From NCBI GenBank assembly GCA_003996215.1, contig QJPP01001633.1, positions 124,001 through 188,000 of the forward strand: a stretch of 64,000 nt of DNA, in the 5' to 3' direction. Numbering within the stretch: the stretch's first letter is position 1; the number at the start of each line of letters is the position of its first letter. Both the position numbers and the translations under genes were made by a program. Origin of the DNA: Jaltomata sinuosa (Eukaryota > Streptophyta > Magnoliopsida > Solanales > Solanaceae). Positions 11,961-24,940 of the stretch are shown here, one piece after another. The notes below the pieces were generated by a model. The model did no database searches and was not told the DNA's origin. It saw only the letters and a list, made by a program, of their open reading frames with translations.

Positions 11961-12709
11961 ATGTAGAAACTTCCCCAAAAATGCTCATTATTTCACAACA
12001 GCATTTTGGGGGAAAGATGAGGCAATTTGGGGCATTTTCTACTGATTTTCCACCAAGATTCTTCGTAAAGGTAAGTAATTTAGTACCCTAATCTAGTACT
12101 TCAATTTCTATGCCTTAGAATTGATAGTTACAGGCCTTAGGGAGGGTTTAGCTTGACCTAGGATGAAAAATCTGGTGTAAGAAGGATTGCTAGGTGTAGA
12201 AACCTTGGGTTTTGTTTATAAATTCTTTCTTCATGATTATAGTATCATAATTCGCTAGTGTAACCATAAAATTGGTAGTCCTAGGTGAATTATTAGTGGA
12301 AAAGCCCTATGTTGGGTAGAATGATCATGAGTTTGGCCTGGGGGACTCGGGATTAGGCTATAATCTATGAGATTTAAGTTCATTGGTTAAAATATTATTT
12401 GCATTTATGTGTTTAGACCAAAATCAAGTCAAAGCTTCAAGAAAGGGAAAGGCTCAGGTCCAGCAGAGCATTCGGGATTGATTTGAGGTAGGTAATGATT
12501 GAATTGTTTCCCAAATTATGTTATATATGCATGTTAACTATTTCATTAGTATTGCCTGTAAATTACGTGTTTTAGGGAATAAGAGAATGAATGTTAGTGA
12601 TATTCGGTTGCCAATCTCATGCAATAAACTTGTCTTAAATACTTGTTGGTTTTACAAGTGTGCGTTGTTTTATAGTGGTTGTGATTGTTGTGATGTCTGT
12701 GAATTTTGG

Positions 12710-12845
12710 TTGGCTCGGGTACCAAGCCTGGTATAGTTTTTTGTGGTACCATGCTTAGTACAGGATATCTATCACTTGGCTCAGGTACCACGCCTGGTAC
12801 AGGTTCTATTATGATTGGCTCGGGTACCACCCCTGATACATGTTT
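12710..12845 (+). repeat. Four-unit minisatellite in the LTR of B
   Basis: Four imperfect units of about 33-37 bases each contain a form of GGTACCACGCCTGGTAC, itself partly palindromic. The same array is present in the 3' LTR at 20083-20224, so it predates this insertion. Confidence 0.8.
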
Positions 12846-13662
12846 GGTTGTGTTTCTATATGTTGTTCCATGAGTGAACTGGATTTATTTTTTGTCATGA
12901 AATTATTACATGTTGGTCCATGAGTGGTTGGATTGATGTGTTTAAATGCTGGAGTGGATCTTGTGTAGACCAGGATTGCATATTAAACACCGTAAATGAT
13001 GTCTTAGGGATCCTTGGGTGGTCCGGGTTACTTGAAAGGTGTGTGGAATCGCATATATTATTATTGTTGTGATTTTGGACATGTCTCATGTGGTTGTTAA
13101 GTCAGGTTGATGACTGAGATTCTTGTTTATATTCACTGACTTGGATTATACATGTTTTGTACTATTTTATTAAGTTATAGCTATGTGTTCATATTTTATA
13201 TATTTGGAGTTGGCTGATGATCCTACCAGTACACTGTTATTTTTGTGTACTGATACTGCACTTGCTCTTCTTTTATTGAGTACAAGGCATATTCCGGTGG
13301 CTGCTGCGCGACCTCAATTGTGATACGGATGTTTCCTGAATCTAAGGGTGAGCTGCTTCTTCTAGGCTACCATGGATTTATCTACTCTTTCTAGTCCATT
13401 GTTTTGACTTGTATTCCTTTTGTTTAGGATTGCATCCCCGTATTCTATACTATGTTAGATGTTTTAGTACTCGACTTTTAGATTTTAGGGGAATAATTTC
13501 CATAAGTTTTTCAGTTAACTGTTTTAGATATGAATCTTGGCTTCAATTAATGCAAACTGGTTTTTAGCTGCTTAGTTGTTTAAGTGTTGGCTTGGGTAAT
13601 TGGTTCTCCCACTGAGGGTTTAGTGTTGGTGCCACTCACAGTGGTTTAGGTTATGACAAAGA

Positions 13663-13675
13663 TGGTATCAGAGCC
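13663..13675 (+). promoter_or_regulatory. Primer-binding site of element B (initiator tRNA-Met type)
   Basis: TGGTATCAGAGCC lies four bases after the LTR end and is the usual plant Gypsy/Copia primer site complementary to the 3' end of initiator methionine tRNA. Confidence 0.9.
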
Positions 13676-13876
13676 TTTGGTTTGCTGATCTCGTCATACC
13701 AAAATGGATCTAGTAGAGTCTTGCGAAACGGTACAAAGACGTCTCTACTTTTCTTCTAGAGGCTACATGACTTTAGGAAACTATCTCTTCTTTCTTTCTT
13801 CGTTCTATAACTTGATTTCAAGTGGCATCTAGCAATCCAAATTGGTATCTGACTTCCTTCATTCTTTTGTCTGCAG

Positions 13877-15714
13877 ATGGTTAATACTAGAAGAAATGGA
13901 GAAAGGGCAGTAGCTCAAGCTGCGAGACCGACACTTTGTAGGTAAGGAAGGGGCAGGGGCAGAAGGAGAGCGACACCCGCCAAGGGTGGATCTCAGGCGG
14001 TGGCTGAGCAAATGCCAGCAGCCCCTCCGCCACCCCAGGATCATGTTGAGGAGGAGGTTGAGGTAGTGCATAAGAAGGGCGCAGAATCAGAGATGGCAGC
14101 ACCGGTTAGAGGTGCAGGTCTTCCCCCTATGTCCTCTAAGGTCATTCAACGAATGTTGGAATTTCTGAGTGGGTTAGCTAGTATTGGAGCAACTCTCATT
14201 ATGATGGCTACTCAGGTTATGGGTGCCTATGCTACTGCTGCAATAACTCCCAGAATAGATGAAGCCTCGAGTACTGATGCATTCTTCTGTCTGGTACTAG
14301 GCCCTGTCATGACCAGGACCGATCATGAGCTATTGACTAAGTTCTAAAAGTTAAAACCTCTATCATTTTATGGTACTGAGGATTCCTTTGAGTTTATTCT
14401 GAAAATTTATGAGAGGTTGCATAAGTTGGGTATTATACAATAACATAGAGTGGAGTTTGTGACTTTTCAGTTGTACGGTGATGCCAAGCAGTGGTGAAGG
14501 GCTCACGTAGAGTGTCGTTCATCAGCTTTGCCTTCGATGATTGTGCCCATTTTCATACCCTATTTTTGGAAAAATATGTGCCCCATACTTTTAAGGATGG
14601 AAAGAAGAACGAGTTTCTTGCCCTTGAACAGGGCAGCATGTCTGTTACAGCTTATGAGGCTAAGTTTCATGCCTTGTCTCTCTATGCTACCCAGTTGTTG
14701 GGCACTAAGAAGGAGAGGATTCATTTGTATGTTAAGGGTCTGAATATTGATTTGTAAGTTCTGTCTATTCATATGACTTCCGAATGGAAGAGTTTTAATG
14801 AGGTGCCTGACTATGTGAAGAAACTAGAGGGGGTCACGTAGGTTGGGCAGGCTAAGGCATTAGCTAAGAAGACCAAGAGTATGGGTAATTTTAGTGGTTC
14901 TTATTCCCCGGGTCCTAGCCAGCAGGATCTTTTGGCTCGCCCCATTCAGTCAGCTCTGCCAGCTTCTACCATTGGCCAGTCAAGGACCATTGAGCAATCT
15001 CCAGCTACTAGATGCTAGGGGGCCTCCTATTCTTCTGCCAGCAGGACCTCTCTTGTTCGAGGATGTTTTCATTGTGGTAATACGGGTTACTTTAAGAGGG
15101 ATTGCTCTCTCAGATAGGAAGGTAATCAGATGCAGCAACAGACTAAGATTGTGGTTCCAGCAGGTGGAGGTAGCAATGGAAGGGGACGTCCACAGGGTGG
15201 GCAAGGTAATAATCAAGGAGTCCATAGTTATTACAGAGGTAATAGTAACACAGGGAGGGGAGTGGTGAAGCCAGCTAGAGAGGTTGCCCGGGTTGATGAT
15301 AGGGCCCATTGTTATGCCTTCTCGAGAAAGTCTGAGACTGAGGCGTCTGATGTTGTAATAACAGGTACTATTTTTGTCTGTGGCCAGATGTTTTCTATTT
15401 TATTTGATCCGGGTTCTACCTATTTATATGTACCTGTTAGATTTGCCTTGAGTCTGGATTTGATTTATGATGTTCTTGATTTTCCTATTTATGTTTCTAC
15501 TACGATTGGAGAGTCGATAGTAGTGACCCATGTGTATCTTTTATGCTATGTTGTGTTTAAGGGTTTCCATACTTGGGTAGATTTGGTTATTTTGGGAATG
15601 CTAGATTTTGATATTATTTTTGGTATGACTTGGTTGTCTCCTTATAATGCTATGTTAAACTGTAATTCTAAGACAATAACTCTAGAGATTTCGGGTATGG
15701 ATAGACTAGAGTAG
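13877..15714 (+). pseudogene. Gag and protease of element B, degenerate
   Basis: The ATG at 13877 follows a pyrimidine tract and CAG and starts MVNTRRNGERAVAQ. The reading then passes a low-complexity Pro/Glu region (about 14000-14130), the capsid-like core (YVPHTFKDGKKNEFLALEQG, about 14577-14636), a CCHC zinc knuckle (CFHCGNTGYFKRDC, about 15068), a Gly/Arg/Gln-rich linker, and a protease with FDPGSTYLYV near 15402. The motif DPGS replaces the usual D[S/T]G form, as is common in this group. Stops occur for example at 13943, 14345, 14494 and 15115. These proteins package RNA (Gag) and cut the polyprotein (protease). The copy is inactive. Confidence 0.92.
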
Positions 15715-18700
15715 GAATGTGTGTACAGGCCTAAGCCATCGAAGATCATATCCTTTATTTGGGCTAGAAATCTAGTGGAGAAGGGGTGTTCAGCATTCCT
15801 GGCTGATCATTAGGATGTTAGTGCAGAGTCCCCTTCTATTGTGTCAGTCCCGGTGGTTTTGAAATTTTAGGAGGTATTTCTAATGGATTTGCTTAGTATG
15901 CCTCCAGACAGGGATATTGACTTCTGTATAGATTTTGAGCCATGCACTCGCCCAATATCTATTCCTCCTTACCGTATGGATCCGGCAAAGTTGAGGGAAC
16001 TCAAAACTCAGCTACAGGAACTTCTAGATAAGGGATTAATTCATCTCCGTGCTTCGCCTTGGGGTGCTCTGGTCTTGTTTGTAAAAAACAAAGATGGTAG
16101 TATGAGGATGTGTATAGACTACAGGCAATTGAATAAGGTTACCATCCAAAATAAGTATCTATTACCACACATAGATGATATTTTTGACCAGTTGCAGGGT
16201 GTTTCGGTGTTTTCAAAGATTGACTTGAGGTCAGGGTATCATCACCTAAAGATTAGGCCTGAGGATATACCTAAGATGGCTTTTCAAACTCGGTATGGGC
16301 ATTACGAGTTCCTGGTAATGTCGTTTGGGTTGACCAATGTGCCAACAACCTTTATGCGTTTGATGAATGGTGTTTTTAAGTCATTTCTGGATTCCTTTGT
16401 GATTTTATTTGTAGATGATATTTTGATTTACTCCAAGAGTAAAGTGGAGCATACAAAGCATTTTCGTACTATTCTGGGGATTTTGAGGGGACGGAAATTG
16501 TATGCTAAGTTTTCAAAGTGCAAATTTTTGTTGTCTTCGGTTGCTTTCTTAGGGCATGTGGTCTCAGAAAAAGGGGTGATGGTGGAGCCCCAAAAGATTG
16601 AGGCAGTTCAGAGTTGGGTCCAGCATAGCTCTGTGACTGAGGTTAGGAGTTTTATGGGTCTTTCTAGCTATTATTGTAGGTTCATCAAGAATTTTTTGCT
16701 TCCATTTCTACTCACTTGACAAGATTGACTCAGAAGGAGGTGCCGTTTGTTTGGTCTGACAAGTGTGAGGAGAGATTCCAAAAGCTCATGACACTCCTAA
16801 CTACAACTCTTATTCTATCACTTCCAATGGAAAGTAAGGACTTTATTGTATTTTTTTTATGCTTCACATTCAGGTTTGGGTGTTGTGTTGATACAGGACC
16901 GGAATGTCATAGCTTATGCTTCGAGGAAATTGAAGCCTCATGAGAACAATTACTCGACCTATGATTTGTGGTTGGCAGCGGTGGTGTTTGCTTTTAAGAT
17001 CTGGAGGTACCATCTTTATGGTGTTAAGTGTGATGTGTTCAGAGAACATCGCAGCCTACAACATGTGTTTACACAGAGGGATTTGAATTTTAGATAAAGG
17101 AGGTGGATGGAGTTGTTGAAAGATTATGATGTGACCATTTAGTATCATCCAGGTAAGGCCAATGTGGTGGCAGTCGCATTGAGCCAGAAAATGGTAAGGA
17201 TAGGCAGTTTGGTTGTTTTGGGGTGTCTAAGTGACCCTTGGCTAGAGAGATTCAAACTCTAGCATCCAAGTTCATGCAGTCAGGTATTTCAGAAAAGGGT
17301 GGGGTGTTGGCTAGCATCAAGTTAAAGTCATTGTTTATAGATGAAATCAAGGCCAAGCAATTTGAGGATGCGCAATTGGACAAGATCCGGAATAAGGTGG
17401 TGTCTGGCAAGACCTCGGATGCCACACTTGATGCGTGTGGGGTGTTATTTTTAGAGGGTGGATTTGTTTCCTTCGGTTGATGACTTGGTTCAAAATGTGT
17501 TGGCAGAAGCTCATGGTTCACGATACTCGATTCATCCAGGCATAACCAAAATGTACCGGGACTTAAGGCAACTATATTGGTGGCCTGGGATGAAGAGGGA
17601 CATAATTGAATATGTGTCCAAGTGTCAAAATTGTCAGCAGGTGAAATATGAGCATCAAAGGCCTGTAGGATTGCTTGAAAGGATGCCCATTCCTGAGTGG
17701 AAGTGGGAAAGAATAGCCATGGACTTTGTGGTGGGTCTTTCTAAGACCTTAGGAAAGTATGATTCAATTTGGGTCATCGTGGATAGGCTGACTAAGTCAG
17801 CCCACTTTATTCTGGTCAGGGTAGATTACAACTCCTGGTAGTTGGCCAAGATCTACGTCAGGGAGATAGTGACATTGAATGGGGTGCCCCTTTCTATCAT
17901 TTCAAACAAAGGTACAAAGTTTACTTCTATGTTCTGGGGCAAGCTACGAAAAGAGTTGGGCACCCAGCTCACTTTTAGCACATCTTTTCATCCTCATATG
18001 GGCTGTCAGTCAGAGAGGATGATTTAGGTGCTGGAGGACATGGTGAGAGCATGTCTGATTGACTTAGGGAGCCATTGGGATCAATTTTTACCATTGTGTG
18101 AATTCTGATACAACAACATCTATCACTCTAGTATTGACATGGCACTGTTTGAGGCACTTTATGGGAGGGGATGTAGATTGCCCATTGGGTGGTTTGAAGT
18201 AGGTGATGTGAAGTCTTTGGGTGTTGATTTGGTAAAGGAAGCTCAGGAAAAAGTAAGGGTTATCCAAACTAAGTTGTTGGCAGCCTAGAGCAGGCAGAAG
18301 GAGTATATTGATCGCAAGGTAAGGGAAATGTCTTTTCAAGTTGGTTAACAAGTTATGTTGAAGGTGTCACCAATGAAAGGGGTAATGAGGTTTGGAAAGA
18401 GGGGTAAGCTTAGACCTCGGTATATCAGTCCATTTGAGGTTCTCGAAAGTGTGGGTCTGGTAGCTTACATGTTGGCATTGCGGCCCAGTTTATCCGGAGT
18501 CCATCCAGTTTGCATATATCTATGTTGAAGAGATACCATGGGGATGGGGAGTACATTATCAAATGGGATTCGATCTTGTTAGATAAGGACCTTCAGTACG
18601 AGGAGGAGCCGGTTGCTATTCTTGATTACGATATCCAAAAGTTGAGCATAAAGGAAATCATATCAGTGAAGGTTCAGTAGAAGCATCATCCAATTAAACA

Positions 18701-18785
18701 AGCTACTAGGGAAACCGATAAGGACATGCATGACAAGTACCCTCACTTATTTGAGGATTCAGGTACTATCTTCTTCTCGATTTAG
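15715..18785 (+). pseudogene. pol of element B: RT, RNase H, integrase, C-terminal domain
   Basis: RT spans about 15883-16560 with FVDDIL near 16407-16424 and is followed by a frame break at 16718. RNase H covers about 16730-17100, with FYASHSGLG near 16856 reached by another frame change. The integrase zinc region runs from RYSIHP to CQNCQQ (about 17522-17640), the core from 17690 to 18030, and a chromodomain-like end to about 18785. In the core the second catalytic aspartate is N (ISNKG instead of ISDRG). The tail expected as TDGQSER reads HMGCQSER. The pattern of TAG and TGA stops at former CAG and TGG codons fits decay by cytosine deamination. Confidence 0.92.
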
Positions 18786-20729
18786 CTCATTTTTTCTTGT
18801 TTGATCGTTCGGGGATGAATGATAGATAAATTAGTATCTGTTGTAATGACCCTTCCTATTGTTATGGGTGAGCTATTCATGCGAGAAATGGGTTTGGGTT
18901 GGGGAGTTGAAAATTTCGGGCTAGGCTAGTCTTAGATAAAATCTGAGTGAGGTGAGGTCTAAGTCAATCTAGGAAAGGATTGTGTGAAATGAGTAAGTTT
19001 GAGCTAGTTTTTCTATTAGCTAAGACATTAAGGAGTCCGTAGAACTTTTAGGAAGTGAATTCGAGTGAGTAAAATCCCGATATCAAACTTGACGTAAAGG
19101 GGTTGGTCTGAAATGTCAAGGTTTAAAGGTGTGTTAGTAAATGGCCAAAATTGGGATGATTCCTGAGTTTTTATCCTATGTCAGCCCCTATAAGGAGTGA
19201 CACACCACTACCGCGATGCTGCTATAGCAGAGAAATTCCTGTTATAGCTGGAGTTAAGGGTGGTCAACTCCGCAATAGCGGGCGGCTATCGCTATGGCGA
19301 TGCCGCATTAGCTAGATAAGTCCCTGTAAATACAAAAACATCCCCAAAAATGCTCATTATTTCACAACAACATTTTGGAGGGAGGAAGAGGCGATTTGGG
19401 GTGTTTTCTACTAATTTTCCACCAAGATTCTTTGTAAAGGTAACTAATTTGTTCCTCTAATCTAGTACTTTGATTTCTATGCCTTAGAACCAATAGTTAC
19501 AGGCCTTGGGGAGGGTTTAGCTTGACCTAAAATGAAAAATCTTGTGTCTAAGAAGGATTGTTAGGTGTAGAAACCTTGGGTTTTGCTTATAAACTATTTA
19601 TTCATGATTATATTATCATAATTCGCTAGTGTAACCATAAAATTGGTAGTCCTAGGTGAATTATTGGTGGAGAAGCCCTAGGTTGGGTGGAATAATCATG
19701 ATTTTGGCCTGGGAGATTCGGGATTAGGCTATAATTCGCGAGATTTAAGGTCATTGGTTAAAATATTATTTGCATTTCTGTGTATAGACCAAAATCAAGT
19801 CGAAGCTTCAAGAAAGGGAAAGGCTCAGGTCCAGTAGAGCATTCGGGCTTGACTTAAGGTAGGTGATGGTTGAATTATTTCCTAAATTACATTATGTGTG
19901 CATGTTAACTGTTTCGTTAGTATTGCTTGTACATTAGATATTTTAGGGAATAAGGTAGTGAATGTTAATGATATAAGGTTGTCAATCTCATGCAATGAAC
20001 TTGTCTTAAATACTTGTTGATTTTACAAGTGTGAGTTGTTTTTATTGTGGTTGTGATTGTTGTGATGTCTGTAACTTTCAGTTGGCTTGGGTACCACGCC
20101 TGGTATAGTTTGTTGGTTGGCTCGGGTACCACGCCTAGTACGGGATATCTATTGGTTGGCTCAGATACCACACCTGGTACAAGTTTTATTATGGTTGGCT
20201 CGGGTACCACACCTGGTATATGTTTGGTTGTGTTTCAGTGTGTTGGTTCCATGAGTGAACCGAGTTTATTTATTGTGATGTAATTATTACATGTTGGTCC
20301 ATGAGTGGCCAGATTGCTGTGTTTAATGCTGGATTGGTTCTTGTGTAGATCGAGATTGCATGTTAAACACCGTAGATTATGTCTTAGGGATCCTTGGGTG
20401 ATATGGGTAACTTGAAAGGTGTGTGGAATCGCATATATTGTTGTTGTTGTGATTTTGGACATGTCTTATGTGATTTTTAAGTCAGGTTGATTACTGAGAG
20501 TCTTGTTTATATTCACGGACTTGGATCATACATGTTTTGTCCTGTTTTACTAAGTTATAGTTGTGTGTTCATCTTTCGTATATTTAGAGCTGATCGATGA
20601 TCCTACTAGTACATTGTTATTTTGTGTACTGATACTGCACTTGCTCTTCTTTTATTGAGTACAGGGCATATTTCGATGGCTGCTGCACAACCTCAGTTGT
20701 GATATGGATGTTTCCTGAATCTAAGGGTG

Positions 20730-23700
20730 TAAGGATGTAAATTGGGCGGGTTAGGGGAGGTTAGGGCGGGGCAAGCCTTGACCTATTAACATTTTCACCC
20801 ACCCTACCCTACCTCATTTAGTATTTTTCATGTAAACTCCCATGCCCTGCCCTGCCCTTCCCCATTAAGCCCTGCCCTGCCCTGCCCTACCCTGCCCCAC
20901 CTTATTTACAACAACAAGACAAGTCCAAGCTAAGGCTAATGAAATCATTTATTTACAGCAAAAAGACAGAGCTCTTTTCTTGCTACCCGGCTTGAACAGA
21001 GGATATTCCCATCAAAGTTGGTTTTTCCGTCTGAGATAGCTAAGAAAAAAGACCATCAGGGTCATCACATTATCACCCATCAGAGATAAGATCAACACAA
21101 AACTATGTTTCCATTTATACCTAAGAATAAGAAAGAAATGAAAGCAGGGGTCTAATACCATTGGACGTCCATCCAGAATTCCAAATCGGCAGCATGGAAA
21201 GCTCTTCTAGGAACATTTCTTTCATGTTTAAATGGTTAAGTTTGGATTCATCTTACTACGTCCAGGGAAAAAAACTAATAGCAAGAAATTCAATGCACAT
21301 CCACATCTAAAATACAACAAACATTTATAGTCGCCACTCTATCTAGCTTACGGAATTTTTGATTTGCGTTTTCTTTTTTTGATCTTGTATAGTACACTGA
21401 ACACTTACACACTAAAGCAAAAAAATATAACATACACACTGAAGTCTAATATAACAACTCTAATTTAAACATACACACCGAAGTCAAAAGAAAATAAACT
21501 ATAACTGTAATTGACAAGTGTTCACTACTAGAGAGCTAAGTTCCTACTAGTGTAATTAGAAACAAGATAATAACACCCAAAGTTTTGATCTTTTCATTTT
21601 TGTGGTCTTAACAAAACCTGTCATTGATCACTTTTCCATAGTCAACAACTCTTTTCAAAGCCCCCTCTTTCTTCAATGGTGTTCCTGTGATAGACCACTC
21701 TAAACTTGACTTCAAGAACCTCATTGGTCACTGCTCCAAGCATACTGAAATTCCAAAAAAAGCAGTCACAAAAACATGACTCCGGCTCTTCCTCTTCCTT
21801 GTCCTCTTCAACTCGACTCTTCCTCTTTATCAATCAACATTGGTGGCTCTTCATCTTCATCAATCAACGTTGGACCTGAAACTTTATCGACTGTTGAAGT
21901 CAAACCTAAAAAGAAAATCATTTTAGTTTAATGTATTGATAAACTATTTAAAAATTGAATGAATATTAAACAATGAGAAAATTATATACCATTTATCTCA
22001 TTCCATAACAACGTGCGAGCACACATTAAAGCTTCTTAAGTAGTAGGATGTTGCCTACTGCGATGCAGACTAATCAACCTGCCACTAGTACTAAATGTCG
22101 ATTCAGAAACAATGGTAGACACAGGAATGGCTAAGAGATCACGAGTCATCTTTTGCAAAGTAGTAAATTTTAATCCATTTGTCTTCCACTAACTCAAATT
22201 GTCAAATGATGGAGTCCGAGGTAACAAACTTTCTTTTAAATATATATCCAACTCAGATCTTGTTATGGTAGCTCTACTCGAAGCAACAAATCTATCAAAG
22301 CTCGATAGTGGATCACCTTCAATAAGATAGCAACTTCACTAGAACTAGATGCTTCAAATGACCCCCCCCCCCCCCCCCCGGAGAAGATAGTCTACTCTTA
22401 TAATCATGAAAGAGATCATAACAATGTGACCGAATTTCTTGAATTTTAGTTGAAGCATTTTCACCATAAATTTGTGGAAAAAAGAACTCTATCAACTTCA
22501 TCTTATATCTTGGATCAAATATTGCAGCTACACCCATCATAACATGCCCATCATCCTAATATTTTTCAAATTTCAATAACATCACAGATGCCATAGAGCT
22601 AATCAAAGGATTAAAGCTCTTCACCCAATCTTCCAGCTCTATATTAATTTCGCAAACTTTTGAAAAGTATTGGATGGAAGTTGGATGTTGAGTTCCTGAA
22701 AATTATTCAGTGATATGGTAAAAACGTTTGAGCTTGCCACAAACATCTTTTGCACCACTCCATTGCTATTCAGTTGGATACGACTTATAGTTTGTGTCAG
22801 TTAGACTCAACTTTTTAAACACTTATTTGTATTCCAGGGCAGTCTCAACATTAGATATGTTGAGTTCCAATGGGTAGGACAATCATTCTCCAAATTCTTC
22901 TTACAAGAATAACGTAGCAGACGCGCAACTTCTTCAAATCTCTCAATTCTATCAGCTAATCCAATCCAATACAAGACACTATCATGTACTTGGATAATAC
23001 TTTCTCCTATCACCTTTAACCCTTCTTGCACAATCAAATTTAAGATGTGTGCATCACAACGCACATGAAACACTCGATCAGCCAATAACAAATCTCTTTT
23101 ATTAAGTTTCTCATCCAATAAGGTTCTCATCATTGCATTGTTGGTACTAGAATTATCAACTGTGATAGTATTTCAATCAAACAAACAGTTAACCAAAGTA
23201 CCACATAAAGCATCTTTATCATGTGTCTCAAAAACATAAACAAACCTAAAAATATGACTTTAAAGCCTCCATGAATCATTAATAAAATGTCCAGTAATAG
23301 CCATGAATCCCTATTTATTGCTATTTGAAGTCCACATATCAATTGTTATTGCAATTCTAGTTATGACTTTCTCTAACAAGTTAGAAGTTTTCGATTCCAA
23401 ATTATTAAAAAAAAATATTATATCATTTTTTATCGTATTTCTTGAAACCATCTTAAATATAGGTTGAAGACTCGCAGCAAAATTTCTAAATCTCACATGA
23501 TCAATTATAGAGAGTGAATACTCATGTAAAATAATGGCATATGTAATTTGTTTACGTGAAACATCCTGATCAAAATAGTGCCATTCATTATCACCCCCCG
23601 TATCACCCTCACTTCTTGGCTTATTAGGACACTTATGTATGTGATCCCACATAGCTGTCATCCCACAATTTTTAGTATTTTTATATCGAGAATTGCAATA

Positions 23701-24940
23701 CTTACATTGACCATATGGAACACCATCAACATACACCAACTTGAAATCCTTCCACGCTTTAGAATATCTCTTTCTTTTGTCGGTTCAACAACTTCCTCAA
23801 TTTGTAAAGGCCTTGGACTCGCAGCCTCGAAGGAAATAGCATTAGAAGATGAACGGTAGATTCTCATCATTTTGAGATGTCATGATTACCTATCACAAAA
23901 TCATAAGAATGTCATTATCATGCAGTGCCCTAATGCTAGTCTTGTCTCTTATGGAGTATATGCATTGTAAGTGAAAAGGAGCCAGAGGGGAAAAATAGGA
24001 GATCATCTCAACATAATATCAGTTAAAAGGCCAATCTAAATTGTTCCAAAGACCTTTTTAGGATGGATTTATATACCAAACCAAAAAGAAGATGAATAAA
24101 ACACTAGTTAATACTATTGTACTACTCTATCTATAGTGCTAAGGCAATCCAACAATCAGTTAGTTTGTGGTTGAGACCCCTCAATTTTGTTGGACTGTTG
24201 GTAGTATTAATTTGGTGTCTTTTCAACTTCAATAAACAGTTTGCCCACATAACCAAAATGCCTAATTTGAACACATTACTACCAACATTGAACATTCTGA
24301 ACAAAGTGCAAGTGTCTTTTCTTTATTTTTTTAGTCTTTTTTCAACTGTTACAGGTCTTATATATATACAAATATATTTTCATATGTTGGAGATCTTTTG
24401 ATGAGTGGCTAAAGGAAAAGTTAAACACCCAAAATTACACTTAAATGCAAAAAACACACACACATCAACTAAATCATATGATCATTGTGAAAAATAAAAA
24501 AAATCAAAAAATAGGTACATGTAATGGAGAAGGGGCCAAAGGGGTATGTGGATTTGATTCACAAAATTAGTTACTAATACTCTAAAAAAATACAAAATTA
24601 GGAGAAGTTTATTTAGAGAAAGAGAAATAGAGAGCATTATCAGATGTTTTAGATAAATTTTGCCAGGAAGAAGGGTTTCTTGGGAGCTATTGAGCAAAGA
24701 AGAGCCGCTGCCACTTTGTAGCGAGAGGCAGTGACAAATACTTTGGGAGCAACTTATGGATCATTAATTTTATCTGGTTCACTTTTAAATTTGTACTATC
24801 CCCTGTCCTGCCCTAACCCGTTATCAATTTTCAAAAATAAATTTTTACCCTCACTGCGCTAACCCGCCCCATTTAAAGTTGCCCTACCCTGCCCTATTAA
24901 GGTTGTGCCCTACCCCATCCTGCCCCAATTGTCACCCCTA
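20730..24940 (-). mobile_element. hAT-superfamily DNA transposon
   Basis: The 4211-bp insertion is bounded by a perfect 8-bp target duplication TAAGGGTG (20722-20729 and 24941-24948). The left end TAAGGATGTAAATTGGG and the reverse complement of the right end, TAGGGGTGACAATTGGG, agree at 13 of 17 positions. The intact site is visible in the 5' LTR of element B. Sub-terminal regions (20750-20920 and 24800-24930) are full of CCCTGCC/CCCTACC repeats, as in many hAT elements, where they are likely transposase-binding sites. The transposase is on the minus strand. Confidence 0.95.
21808..23870 (-). pseudogene. hAT transposase with BED finger and dimerisation domain, broken
   Basis: Reading the minus strand from the ATG complement at 23868-23870, a short N-terminus leads after a frame shift to a BED-type zinc finger (YGQCKYCNSRYK ... 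WDHIHKC, about 23630-23715). The catalytic region follows: ITIDMWTSN (first aspartate, near 23340), TVDNSSTNNAM (second aspartate, near 23150), CDAHILNLIV (near 23050) and CPTHWNSTYLML (near 22870). FDPRYKM lies near 22510. The C-terminal hAT dimerisation domain (LLAIPVSTIVSESTFSTSGR) lies at about 22070-22160, with a stop at 22036-22038. A likely final intron (GT at about 21986, AG at 21906-21907) leads to an acidic last exon ending in TGA at 21808. A stretch of 18 C residues at 22362-22379 sits inside the coding region. The protein would cut and paste the element. This copy is not functional. Confidence 0.9.

Larger units (their letters stand above)
11448..13658 (+). repeat. 5' LTR of element B
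   Basis: It begins TGTAACAACCC and ends TTATGACA, four bases before the primer site. It aligns along its length with 18842-25255. Visible sub-structure includes a cluster of TATAG-centred palindromes (11820-11960) and a four-unit minisatellite of GGTACC-containing repeats (12710-12845). Frames such as 12518-12736 and 12594-12830 are repeat shadows. Confidence 0.93.

Noticed and set aside
12594..12830. Minus-strand frame with VPEP repeats (also 19965-20210)
   Set aside because: It is the complement of the LTR minisatellite, appears in both LTRs, and has no independent coding evidence.
20083..20224. CRISPR-like array of short repeats and spacers
   Set aside because: The units are contiguous imperfect repeats inside a plant LTR, without constant spacers or cas genes.
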